Source: Zwartia hollandica
GTDB lineage: Bacteria > Pseudomonadota > Gammaproteobacteria > Burkholderiales > Burkholderiaceae_B
Length of the DNA: 64,000 nucleotides
Reading direction: 5' to 3'
NCBI RefSeq assembly: GCF_019923725.1
Contig: NZ_JAHXRI010000025.1
Coordinates: 149,048-213,047, forward strand
The position numbers and the translations under genes are program-made. The notes under the pieces are model-generated. The model was not told the origin of the DNA. It searched no databases and was given only the letters and a program-made list of their open reading frames with translations. Below, piece after piece: positions 45,156-53,298 of the stretch (positions are counted from its first letter, which is position 1; each line of letters begins with the position of its first letter).

Positions 45156-46040
45156 TTAGTGAATTTGATTGCGAACAATGTGGGGCGAAGCTGTGCTGAC
45201 GATCCAGCCTTGACAGGTCAAGATGCAATCAGAGATTAAACCGCTTTGTTTCATTTGTAGAGCCTGCTGTAAACCCTGTTGCAAGGCATGCTGAATTGTG
45301 TCTGAAGCTAAAGGGGGAACATGCACAGTGACAAGTCGTTGCCCCAAGTCGGAGTTATCTTTGACTTCGTTGGCAGGTTGTCGCTCAACGGCGGGATGGT
45401 CGGTATCAACAGCATTCGCGATTACAGTTGCAGCAGCATCGGCCAAACTTGCGGTGGCGGCTAAAACGGTGACGCTATCGGCGATGCCGAGAGACAGGCT
45501 GCGACCTCGCCAACCGCTCGTGGCGACGCCGCGAACAGGCATTGCGTAATCGATGCTTAGTGTCCCATCCAAGGTAAGCCCTTGTTTAAGCGCGTGAGCA
45601 TCAAACTTTGACAGGTCGGCAAACAAGCCAATGTCAACTTTTGTTCCAGGTGTTAAATACAGCGCAATGTCACCACCATTGTTTACCCAAGCCCGCGTGA
45701 CACCGGGCTGCTGGTAGAACGTAATAAGTGCCTGTGCAACAGAGCCCGCCACGGCTGCCATCGGCGTAATAAAGTCGCTCGGGCAGCGTTGGCAGGCCTC
45801 CCACATTACTTGGGCGATTGGGCCTGTCACGGGGCAGGCAGATTGTTGCTTGACGGGTTGGCGTAGTGTCGGTAGTTCTTGAACGAGCTCAGTCAGGATT
45901 GTTGCGAAGCGTTCAGATGCAGCATGATGCGCGTCCGCCACTGCGGTCCGATCGCCTTCGGCATGCGCCACGATATCGATTGGACCGTGTTGAAAGTGTA
46001 GACGTCCGTCTTCCAGCACGACAGAGGTTGCATGTGACAT
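45156..46040 (-). CDS. UPF0280 protein (ApbE superfamily)
   Basis: This 294-residue protein of the UPF0280 family belongs to the ApbE (flavin transferase) superfamily. The segment AWVNNGGDIALYL resembles the VNxGGDI motif of ApbE, and FITPMAAVAGSVAQALITF and SLADAAATVIANAVD are further conserved blocks. Its start is 6 bases from the stop of the 6-hydroxynicotinate reductase-like gene. The E. barkeri reductase carries covalent flavin, so this protein is a candidate flavin-attaching or cofactor protein for it. That is inference. Confidence 0.75.
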   Translation of the reverse strand: MSHATSVVLEDGRLHFQHGPIDIVAHAEGDRTAVADAHHAASERFATILTELVQELPTLRQPVKQQSACPVTGPIAQVMWEACQRCPSDFITPMAAVAGSVAQALITFYQQPGVTRAWVNNGGDIALYLTPGTKVDIGLFADLSKFDAHALKQGLTLDGTLSIDYAMPVRGVATSGWRGRSLSLGIADSVTVLAATASLADAAATVIANAVDTDHPAVERQPANEVKDNSDLGQRLVTVHVPPLASDTIQHALQQGLQQALQMKQSGLISDCILTCQGWIVSTASPHIVRNQIH

Positions 46041-46046
46041 GTTTGC

Positions 46047-47570
46047 TTAACCTAGCATTGGCGGCATGCCTAACGGCCACGGGGTATCCTCGCGTGGAGC
46101 TACCCATAATCTGTTCTGCGGCGCTCCGTCGTCATGCCAGGCACCTTCTCGTAGGACCTGATCCAGCCCTCGCACATAATCGACATGCCCACCCAGCTGT
46201 TTGAAATCATCCGCGCGCATGCTGAACTCAATCGGCGCAACGATCGCTGGGGTTGGAACGGTACCGAAACTATTGTCGGGCATACGCAGTACGTCGACCA
46301 TCACAGTAATCCCGCCGCCTGGCCAGACATAGGCCGGGGCTCCACCGCAGGTGACATTGACGAGCGCCTGTTTGATCGCTCTGGTCAATAGAATCGGGTT
46401 GTTTGTTACCCCTGCACGCAGGCTACCTCCCGCACCACCCAAGAACAGCACGGATGCCAGCGACGGCTCACAGTTTTCACCTATGCGGTCGATGACAGTT
46501 TGAACTGCATCAGGCATCGCTTGCTCAATGGGGCGCAACTGCTCGTCTAGGACGTACCAGCAGGCATGTTCGCCGGTTGTCGAGGTCATCAGCAAGCGCA
46601 GGCCTGGCCAGGCGATATCGGGCTCCCAGCTTTCAATAATGCTCAAGGGATCAGCAATATCTGTCCCGCCCCAGCCCGTGCCAGGGTTGGCAACTTGAAA
46701 ATAGCGCCCAGGTGTCGAGCGCCTGCCGCCAATGACAATTCCAGAGGCGCGCATACCCAAGCACTTACCTGCCTGGTGCTCGGTCAGCACACCAGTAATG
46801 TGGTCATCCACAACAACCACCTCGTCGGCGAGCTCGGAAAACTGCTGCGCAAAAATCCCAATCGCGGCTGAACCACACCCAACGCGCATGCGTCGCTCTT
46901 CTATGCCGTTGACGATCGGCGCTCGGCCCGCCTGCACGATCAGGTTTGATCCGCCTTCGATGTCGAGCTCAACAGCTTGTTTGTTGCCTAGCGTCTGCAT
47001 CATCTCCATGGTGATGCGACCCTCTTTTTTACTTCCACCAGTTAGGTGATGTACGCCACCGAGCGAGAGCATTTGCGACCCGTACTCAGCAGTGGTGACA
47101 TGACCAACGACTTCGCCCCGGCAGCGCACATTTGCCTGCTCAGGCCCGAGGTAGCGATCAGTGTCAATTTTGACCTTTAGGCTGCAGTAGCTGAAGATGC
47201 CTTCGGTGACAACGGTCACCATGTCAACACCATCTACTTGCGAGCCGACGATAAAAGGAGCTGGCTTGTAGTCGGGGTAAGTTGTGGAAGACCCGACACC
47301 CGAGACAAAAACTTGGTTGGCGTGCAGTAAGTCCTGGTCCCAGGCTTGCGCTTGCTCGGTTGTCCCCAGCTTTTGAGGGTCGACGAACGGGACTAGCGCT
47401 GGAGTTTCATTGTTTTGTAGGCTGCGGTTCAGCAAGACAACAGGATCCACCCGAATGAGCGTTCCATTTGCGTTTGCATACCGGTCGCAGGCGCCGGTCT
47501 TTCCCGGACTGATCTGGCATAACACCGGGCAAGCGTTACATTCGATCTTTGCTTTAGTCTGGTCTGTCAT
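46047..47570 (-). CDS. hnr: 6-hydroxynicotinate reductase-like iron-sulfur flavoprotein
   Basis: This 507-residue protein is related to 6-hydroxynicotinate reductase of Eubacterium barkeri, which reduces 6-hydroxynicotinate to 1,4,5,6-tetrahydro-6-oxonicotinate with ferredoxin. An N-terminal cysteine cluster (C11, C14, C18, C28 in CNACPVLCQ...GAC) can hold an FeS centre. More conserved Cys follow (SYCSLKVKIDTD, NVRCRGEVVGHVTTAEYGSQ, RVGCGSAAIG). It is first in the minus-strand operon and divergent from a TetR regulator. An enamidase, the next enzyme of the known pathway, is on the other side. Those neighbours make the assignment stronger than sequence alone. Confidence 0.82.
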   Translation of the reverse strand: MTDQTKAKIECNACPVLCQISPGKTGACDRYANANGTLIRVDPVVLLNRSLQNNETPALVPFVDPQKLGTTEQAQAWDQDLLHANQVFVSGVGSSTTYPDYKPAPFIVGSQVDGVDMVTVVTEGIFSYCSLKVKIDTDRYLGPEQANVRCRGEVVGHVTTAEYGSQMLSLGGVHHLTGGSKKEGRITMEMMQTLGNKQAVELDIEGGSNLIVQAGRAPIVNGIEERRMRVGCGSAAIGIFAQQFSELADEVVVVDDHITGVLTEHQAGKCLGMRASGIVIGGRRSTPGRYFQVANPGTGWGGTDIADPLSIIESWEPDIAWPGLRLLMTSTTGEHACWYVLDEQLRPIEQAMPDAVQTVIDRIGENCEPSLASVLFLGGAGGSLRAGVTNNPILLTRAIKQALVNVTCGGAPAYVWPGGGITVMVDVLRMPDNSFGTVPTPAIVAPIEFSMRADDFKQLGGHVDYVRGLDQVLREGAWHDDGAPQNRLWVAPREDTPWPLGMPPMLG

Positions 47571-47609
47571 CCGAATCCACTAGCTTTTGTCAAAATTTCA
47601 TGTTGCAAT

Positions 47610-47626
47610 TACTACATTAATTAGTA
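47610..47626. promoter_or_regulatory. Candidate operator in hnr-tetR divergent region
   Basis: The 83-base gap between hnr and the TetR gene holds TACTACATTAATTAGTA, an inverted repeat with 5-base arms (TACTA/TAGTA). Its core ACTACATTAATT matches 11 of 12 bases with ACTACATCAATT (52220-52231) upstream of nadC. The position between regulator and target operon is typical for a TetR site. Neither start codon here has a strong ribosome site. Confidence 0.45.
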
Positions 47627-47653
47627 CCTTATTACATTTGTTGCCCTCTGGCA

Positions 47654-48346
47654 ATGACTCTTATGATTCTGTCTCCAAACGGCTCGGCGCAAGACGACTC
47701 CCCTCGAAAGTTAGGGGTGCGTGAAAAAGCGGCCCTCGCAACGCGTGCGAGCTTGTTGCGAGCGGCCATTAAGATCTTTGCGCAATACGGGTTGGATGGC
47801 GGCAGCGTCGACAAAATTTCGAAGGCAGCCAAGTCGCACGATCGAATGATTTATTACTATTTTGGTAATAAGGAAGGCCTGTTCGTTGCGGTGATTGAGG
47901 AAATCTATAAGCGTTTTAACGTGGCGGAATCTAAGCTCAAGCTTGATTTACTCGATCCGTTGCGCTCGCTAGAGAAGATTGTTCAGTTTATTTTGCGCTA
48001 CTACCGGGATCACCCAGAATTCGTCACGTTACTGAATATTGAAAACCTGCACAAAGGCAAGCACATTGGTAAGGCGAGCTTTCGGGACTATTCATCGACA
48101 GCCATTGGCGTGATTGATCAAGTGCTGACTACCGGCGCGCAGGCGGGAGTGTTTAGCAAACAGCTCAAAGCGCGTGATCTGTATATGATGATTGCTGCGC
48201 TTGGTTATTTTTATCAGTCGAACCGCTATACGCTCTCCGCGTTTTTAGGTGAAAACTTAGAGGCGCAGAGCGCGTTTGATCAGTGGGAAAACTTTGTTAT
48301 CTCTACGGTGCTTAAAACGATTGCACCGGACTCCTCTAACTCCTGA
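47654..48346 (+). CDS. TetR/AcrR family transcriptional regulator
   Basis: This 230-residue protein has the N-terminal HTH (RASLLRAAIKIFAQYG, then DGGSVDKISKAAKSHDRMIYYYFGNKEGLF), the classic TetR DNA-binding domain. The C-terminal ligand domain is longer than average and contains many aromatic residues. It lies divergently to the hnr operon and 12 bases upstream of the enamidase gene, so it likely represses both until a pathway intermediate binds. ATG 47654 and ATG 47663 are both possible starts. Confidence 0.87.
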   Translation: MTLMILSPNGSAQDDSPRKLGVREKAALATRASLLRAAIKIFAQYGLDGGSVDKISKAAKSHDRMIYYYFGNKEGLFVAVIEEIYKRFNVAESKLKLDLLDPLRSLEKIVQFILRYYRDHPEFVTLLNIENLHKGKHIGKASFRDYSSTAIGVIDQVLTTGAQAGVFSKQLKARDLYMMIAALGYFYQSNRYTLSAFLGENLEAQSAFDQWENFVISTVLKTIAPDSSNS

Positions 48347-48358
48347 AGGAAGACAAGT

Positions 48359-49558
48359 ATGGCGCACGCCGTCGTTGAAGAAAAATCTGGAAAGGTCGTT
48401 ATTAAAAATATCGGGTTACTGCTCTCCGGTGATTTAGATCGTCCGATTTTGGACGCCGACACGGTCGTTGTGCAAGACGGAATTATTACGGCGGTTGGTA
48501 AGGAAAAAGACTGCGATATCGCGCATGCAGACTTATTGATCGATGCCCAAAAGACCTGTTTGGCGCCAGGACTCATCGATAGCCATGTGCACCCCGTTTT
48601 TGGTGACTGGACGCCGCGGCAAAATCAGTTGGGATGGATTGAATCCACCATGAACGGTGGTGTGACCACCATGATTTCAGCAGGAGAGGTCCACCTGCCT
48701 GGACGTCCGAAGGATATCGTCGGTCTGAAGGCTTTGGCCATTACCGCGCAACGCGCTTTCGATAGTTTTAGACCAGGCGGCGTCAAAGTGCTGGCTGGTG
48801 CGCCAGTGATCGAAAAAGGGATGACCGAGCAAGACTTCAAAGACCTGGCAGATGCAGGTGTTAAGTTGCTAGGTGAGGTCGGTTTAGGTTCTGTGAAGGC
48901 TGGTGAAGAGGCCCAGAAGATGGTGGCCTGGGCGCGTAAACATGGCATACAGAGCACGATCCATACCGGCGGACCCTCGATTCCCGGATCGGGCCTGATT
49001 GATAAGGATGTAGTACTTGAGGCGGACGCTGACATTATCGGTCACATCAACGGGGGGCACACGTCCTTATCCGAGGCGCATGTCTGCGAGTTATGTGAGA
49101 AATCCACACGTGGAATTGAAATTGTTCACAATGGCAACGAAAAGGTAGCGATTGCTGCCGCGCAGCACGCGATTCAGCTAAAGTGCCCGCATCGTGTGAT
49201 TCTCGGCACGGACGGACCTGCAGGGTCGGGTGTGCAGCCGCTGGGTATTTTGCGCATGATTGCCTTGCTGTCTAGTCTGGGCAATATCCCTCCTGAGCTT
49301 GTGTTTTGCTTTGCCACCGGAAATACTGCGCGCATGCGTAATCTGAACTGTGGCTTGATCGAGCCGGGTCGTGCAGCAGATTTTGTTTTCATGGACCGCG
49401 CCCAGCATACAGCCGGTCGTGATTTGCTCGACAGCGTGCGCTTAGGCGATATTCCCGGTATTGGTATGGTCATGATTGATGGTTTGGTCAGATGCCATCG
49501 CAGTCGCAATACGCCACCCGCAACAGAAGTGCCCGTGATCGTGAGGCAACACACCTAG
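48359..49558 (+). CDS. Enamidase-like amidohydrolase
   Basis: This 399-residue metal-dependent amidohydrolase resembles enamidase of E. barkeri, which opens 1,4,5,6-tetrahydro-6-oxonicotinate to 2-formylglutarate and ammonia. Metal-site residues are visible: H76 and H78 (DSHVHP), Glu173 (LLGEVGLG), His202 (STIHTGG), His229 (IIGHING) and Asp285 (LGTDGPAG). The start VVIKNIGLLLSGD also fits. GAAGGAAG precedes ATG 48359. It follows the TetR gene and ends 4 bases from the convergent phnN/phosphorylase fusion. With hnr and nicAB it completes three consecutive steps. Confidence 0.85.
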   Translation: MAHAVVEEKSGKVVIKNIGLLLSGDLDRPILDADTVVVQDGIITAVGKEKDCDIAHADLLIDAQKTCLAPGLIDSHVHPVFGDWTPRQNQLGWIESTMNGGVTTMISAGEVHLPGRPKDIVGLKALAITAQRAFDSFRPGGVKVLAGAPVIEKGMTEQDFKDLADAGVKLLGEVGLGSVKAGEEAQKMVAWARKHGIQSTIHTGGPSIPGSGLIDKDVVLEADADIIGHINGGHTSLSEAHVCELCEKSTRGIEIVHNGNEKVAIAAAQHAIQLKCPHRVILGTDGPAGSGVQPLGILRMIALLSSLGNIPPELVFCFATGNTARMRNLNCGLIEPGRAADFVFMDRAQHTAGRDLLDSVRLGDIPGIGMVMIDGLVRCHRSRNTPPATEVPVIVRQHT

Positions 49559-49562
49559 ATTC

Positions 49563-51338
49563 TTAGGCGATGCGGAAACCGTTATCGCGTTCTGCCGACT
49601 TAACCGTTTTATTCAACAAAACGGGGTCGCAGGACTGAATCCGATACAGCAAATCGCCAGGCTGTACGCGGCTGCCTGTTGGCTGGACGATATCAACTCC
49701 AGCGAGCTTGTCGAAGGGAGCGCCGGCCATACGTGCTAGCCCCGAGATGACGAACCCATCTATCTGACGCACGGTTCCTGCCTGTGTCGCATAAACAGGA
49801 TGCTTGAGGATGCCAGACAGATCGGGCCAGTCGTGCGAGCCTTGGGCCTGGATGATGTTTTCCATGGCCTCGCGCGCTGCGCCTGAAACTAACAATCTCT
49901 GTGCGACTTCGGCCCCTTTTTCCACTGTTCCAACGGCGGGATCCATCGCCAGGATCTGGCTGGCGAAGAAGAGTGATTTTTCTAAGAGATCGCTTGGAGC
50001 GTCCGGGTGTTGCTCTAGCACCTGGAGCACATCCCGAACTTCAAGAGAAGGACCGATGCCGCGCCCAATGGGCGATTCACCGCTTGTGGCGAAGGCTTTG
50101 ACAACAAGACCCAACTCGCGACCTACCATTTCAAAGAGCTGGCCTAAGGCGAGCCCGTCCTCTTTTGATTTGACCTTTCCCGCTTCAGCATACGGGATGT
50201 CAATCACAACATGAGTCGCACCTGCGGAGTATTTCTTTGAGAGTATCGAGGCGACGGACCACTTGCGCGTATCGAGTCCAAGCGGACGGGTGATGGCATT
50301 CATCGCGTCATCTAGGACGGAGTGATTAAGCTTCCCGTTCCAAGCAATACATGCATTCGCTTTCGCTACGCATTGTTTAAGCTCCTCAGGTGTCAGATCG
50401 ACTTTAGCGATAACTTCCATTGCGTCTGCGGTGCCAGCTGCTGAAGTAATGGCGCGCGACGATGTCTTGGGAATCATTAAGCCATGTGCGGCGACAATGG
50501 GAATCACAACCATCGTCACGCGGCTGCCTGGTAGCCCACCTAAAGAGTGTTTGTCGACCACCATGGGACGACCCCAGTCAATACGAGGCAGAATCTTTGT
50601 GCGTGCTTTTGCAATCGCAATCATTTCCTCGTCTGACAGCTCTACCGTGCAAGCAATCAGGAAGGCTTGTAACTCTGCCTCTTGAGTCTTAGCCGACAGG
50701 ATCGTCTCGATCGCAGTCTGATACTCAGCAGGTGTTAAGGCGCGTCCGGCAATTTTCTTGAACAGAATGCGCGAGGAGGGCGGCGCGCTGTCCGTTTCTG
50801 TCAGGAGACAAGCTAGTAATCTGATCGTGCCGATCGCAAGCGATTGATCATTGACGACTTTGAGTAGTGGTGTTCCCGCTGGATAAGGCTCAACAGACCG
50901 ACTCAACCGCTTGGCAATATCATCGGCAGACTCTCGTCCACGGGCGTTCAGTCTTGTTTGTAGAACGTGTGCAGGTGCGTTGATTTCGATGACAACTAAG
51001 TTAGGCACCAGTTGGCTTAGCGCCTTGATCATGCCGCGCGAGCCATTCGCAATCACATGCTGCCCAGACCTGAGTGCATCGAGTAGCTCGATCGGTAGCC
51101 CGTAGTGCAAACCATGTGCCTGCCAGGAAATCAAAAATTTCCCAGCCGCATTGAGTCTCTGGAAATCGGCTTCAGTGCAAGCAGTATGCACTTCCCCAGG
51201 CGATCCCTCCGGGCGCGTGATCGTGCGCTTGGCAAAGATAAAGCGTGACGGGTCGAGCGACGGTCGAACACCATCGAGCAGGCTGTCTTTGCCTGCTCCG
51301 CTGGGGCCAACAACAAAAAAGAAGCTACCTGCGGCCAT
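49563..51338 (-). CDS. Fusion: PhnN-like ribose 1,5-bisphosphokinase + AMP phosphorylase-like domain
   Basis: This 591-residue protein has two parts. Residues 1 to about 185 are a P-loop kinase (FFVVGPSGAGKDSLLDGVRP, FAKRTITRPEG, HGLHYGLP) of the PhnN type, which phosphorylates ribose 1,5-bisphosphate to PRPP. From about 200 to the end is a thymidine/AMP phosphorylase-family domain. The segment KHSLGGLPGSR (near 262) and IPKTSSRAITSAAGTADAME fit archaeal-type AMP phosphorylases, which make ribose 1,5-bisphosphate from a nucleotide and phosphate. One protein could thus turn a nucleoside monophosphate into a free base plus PRPP. It lies 9 bases after nadC. Confidence 0.83.
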   Translation of the reverse strand: MAAGSFFFVVGPSGAGKDSLLDGVRPSLDPSRFIFAKRTITRPEGSPGEVHTACTEADFQRLNAAGKFLISWQAHGLHYGLPIELLDALRSGQHVIANGSRGMIKALSQLVPNLVVIEINAPAHVLQTRLNARGRESADDIAKRLSRSVEPYPAGTPLLKVVNDQSLAIGTIRLLACLLTETDSAPPSSRILFKKIAGRALTPAEYQTAIETILSAKTQEAELQAFLIACTVELSDEEMIAIAKARTKILPRIDWGRPMVVDKHSLGGLPGSRVTMVVIPIVAAHGLMIPKTSSRAITSAAGTADAMEVIAKVDLTPEELKQCVAKANACIAWNGKLNHSVLDDAMNAITRPLGLDTRKWSVASILSKKYSAGATHVVIDIPYAEAGKVKSKEDGLALGQLFEMVGRELGLVVKAFATSGESPIGRGIGPSLEVRDVLQVLEQHPDAPSDLLEKSLFFASQILAMDPAVGTVEKGAEVAQRLLVSGAAREAMENIIQAQGSHDWPDLSGILKHPVYATQAGTVRQIDGFVISGLARMAGAPFDKLAGVDIVQPTGSRVQPGDLLYRIQSCDPVLLNKTVKSAERDNGFRIA

Positions 51339-51347
51339 GCTCTCGCG

Positions 51348-52178
51348 TTACTCGTCGAGCCCGATATCGACCGCTGGAGCCGCTTGTGTAATCTTGCTGG
51401 TCGAAATGTAATCGACACCTGTCATGGCGATTGCGTGGATGGTGTCGATACGGATGCCGCCGGAGGCTTCTATTTTGGCGCGCCCATTTACTAACTTGAC
51501 AGCCTTTGCCATTTCATCAACGGACATGTTGTCCAGCATGATGACATCGACCTGTGCATCAAGCGACTCTTGCACTTGTTCAATGCGATCACACTCAACT
51601 TCGATTTTTGTGAGGACTGGGAGTCTCTCGCGCACGCGCTCGACGGCCTTTTTGATATTGCCGGCGATGGCGATGTGGTTATCTTTGAGCATCACACCGT
51701 TGTCGAGGCCGAGTCGGTGATTTAAGCCACCACCGCAGGTCACGGCGTGCTTTTCTAACATGCGCAACCCTGGTGTGGTTTTGCGGGTGTCGATTAGCTT
51801 GGCTTTGGTGCCAGCCATGGCGGCGCAGTAGCGTGCTGTCTCTGTGGCAATCCCGCACAGCAGTTGAAGAATGTTGAGGGCAGGGCGCTCTGCTGTCACG
51901 ATGCTTCGGGCTGGACCCGAAATCGTCATGATGCGCTTGCCCTTTTCTACGCGCTCACCATCTTTAACCAGTTTGGTGATGGTCAAGCGCGAGTCGTATC
52001 GGGTGAAAATGCGGGCAGCCACATCAATTCCGGCGATATGCATGGGTTCGCGGGCATTCATGTGAAAGGTGCTGATCGCGTCTTCGTCGATCATGAGTTG
52101 AGCGGTGAGGTCGCAGGAGCCAATATCTTCGGTCAGCCAAAGATCAATGAGGCGCTCAATCTGGAAATGATCGTACAT
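51348..52178 (-). CDS. nadC: Quinolinate phosphoribosyltransferase (nicotinate-nucleotide pyrophosphorylase)
   Basis: This 276-residue enzyme converts quinolinate and PRPP to nicotinate mononucleotide, CO2 and PPi. The conserved core is complete: DTRKTTPGLRMLEKHAV, GGGLNHRLGLDNGVMLKDNH, KIEVECD, DVIMLDNMS, EASGGI. So it is NadC rather than a degenerate ModD paralogue. nadA and nadB are absent. Instead it is followed by a PhnN-phosphorylase fusion and sits beside nicotinate catabolic genes, suggesting a catabolic role. ATG 52178 is preceded by AAGG, and a strong palindrome lies 31-48 bases upstream. Confidence 0.92.
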   Translation of the reverse strand: MYDHFQIERLIDLWLTEDIGSCDLTAQLMIDEDAISTFHMNAREPMHIAGIDVAARIFTRYDSRLTITKLVKDGERVEKGKRIMTISGPARSIVTAERPALNILQLLCGIATETARYCAAMAGTKAKLIDTRKTTPGLRMLEKHAVTCGGGLNHRLGLDNGVMLKDNHIAIAGNIKKAVERVRERLPVLTKIEVECDRIEQVQESLDAQVDVIMLDNMSVDEMAKAVKLVNGRAKIEASGGIRIDTIHAIAMTGVDYISTSKITQAAPAVDIGLDE

Positions 52179-52208
52179 GAGGATACCTTTATAAAAGCGG
52201 AAATTTTT

Positions 52209-52226
52209 ATGTAGTGTTCACTACAT
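52209..52226. promoter_or_regulatory. Palindromic operator ATGTAGTG-TT-CACTACAT upstream of nadC
   Basis: Perfect 8-base arms surround a 2-base centre. The site lies 31-48 bases before the nadC start and 26 bases after the LysR gene stop (both minus strand). No T-run follows on either strand in the direction of transcription, so it is not a terminator. The right arm with its flank (ACTACATCAATT) closely matches part of the site between hnr and tetR, suggesting control by the same regulator. Confidence 0.6.
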
Positions 52227-52252
52227 CAATTCCTCATGCTAATGCAGTTTTT

Positions 52253-53173
52253 TCATCCTTGCAACAGTTTTTTAGGTGGGGGAATCGCTTGCCAAAGAGC
52301 ATTCGCAGCTGCCGACTTAATCTCAAGTTGGCGGTACAACCTGACTTCTAACTCGATATCCCAGGAAGAGTCCGCCGCATGCACGAGACGTCCCGAGTGC
52401 AGTTCGTCTTCGATCAGCCCTGTCGGCAGCCAAGCGAGTCCGCGCTTCTCGAGGACCATCGTCTTGAGAACTGTTGCCAAATCCGCAGTAAATACGGTGT
52501 CGACCGAGCATTTCGCTAGTGCTCCTTCTTTGATGGCTCTGAAAATTCTGCCAAGACCGGATCCCGCGCTGTAGGAAAGGAGTGGCACCGGCACGCCGGT
52601 AGTAAGTCCCAAGCTGAACAACGGTTTGGCATTCTTAGCGCTTGGGGCGGATACCGGAATCAAGGCTTCAGTACCAATTACGATTGAGGGAAAGCTCAAG
52701 GTGTCGAGGGTTGAAGGGACAAGGGCATGCGCATGAGTCAGTAAAAACTGCGTCTTGCCCTGTTGCATTAGGGATTCGCAACGTTGAAAGACGTCCGACA
52801 CTAACTCAATTCCCCCAACTGCAATGCGAGACTCCATCGTCCGAAGCCATTTCGGCAGAAAGGTGAAGGACAGGGCGTGCGTGGAAGCGAACCTTAGGGT
52901 GTTCGAGTGCGCTTGCGAAAGCGCTTGTGCTTGCTCGGGTAACTGGTCAAGATCATCTAGGACGCGTTGAGCCACACTCACGAACCACTGGCCGACTGGG
53001 GTTAACCCTAGTGGTTGATGCGTTCGGTCGAAAAGCTCGACACCGAGCCATTCCTCTAGGGCGCGAATGCGCCGGCTGAAGGCAGGCTGCGTCATATGCC
53101 GCTCTTCGGCGGCTCGGGAAAAATTGCCCGACTTTGTTAGTGCCAAGAAATCTTCCAGCCAGGTTGGATTCAT
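52253..53173 (-). CDS. LysR-type transcriptional regulator
   Basis: This 306-residue protein has an N-terminal winged HTH (WLEDFLALTKSGNFSRAAEE, MTQPAFSRRIRALEEWLGVELFDRT), which is the LysR signature, and a C-terminal co-inducer domain. It is divergent from the dapA-tctC-SDR-tarD-selenoprotein operon with 125 bases between the start codons. By the usual LysR rule it controls that operon. nadC lies downstream on the same strand and could be read through, though it has its own palindrome. I see no clear T-N11-A site. Confidence 0.88.
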   Translation of the reverse strand: MNPTWLEDFLALTKSGNFSRAAEERHMTQPAFSRRIRALEEWLGVELFDRTHQPLGLTPVGQWFVSVAQRVLDDLDQLPEQAQALSQAHSNTLRFASTHALSFTFLPKWLRTMESRIAVGGIELVSDVFQRCESLMQQGKTQFLLTHAHALVPSTLDTLSFPSIVIGTEALIPVSAPSAKNAKPLFSLGLTTGVPVPLLSYSAGSGLGRIFRAIKEGALAKCSVDTVFTADLATVLKTMVLEKRGLAWLPTGLIEDELHSGRLVHAADSSWDIELEVRLYRQLEIKSAAANALWQAIPPPKKLLQG

Positions 53174-53298
53174 GGGCAGTGCTTTTTAAGCATAGAAGTC
53201 AAAGTAAATAGCATTGGAAATGCAAACCTTATTCAAGCAAAGTATGGCTGGTACATATTAACGGGCTAATTTCGCCGTCAACGACTAGGGAGCTACAC

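Noticed and set aside
53174..53298. LysR T-N11-A operator in the divergent region
   Set aside because: Several weak T-N11-A matches exist but none with convincing dyad symmetry, so I did not mark one.
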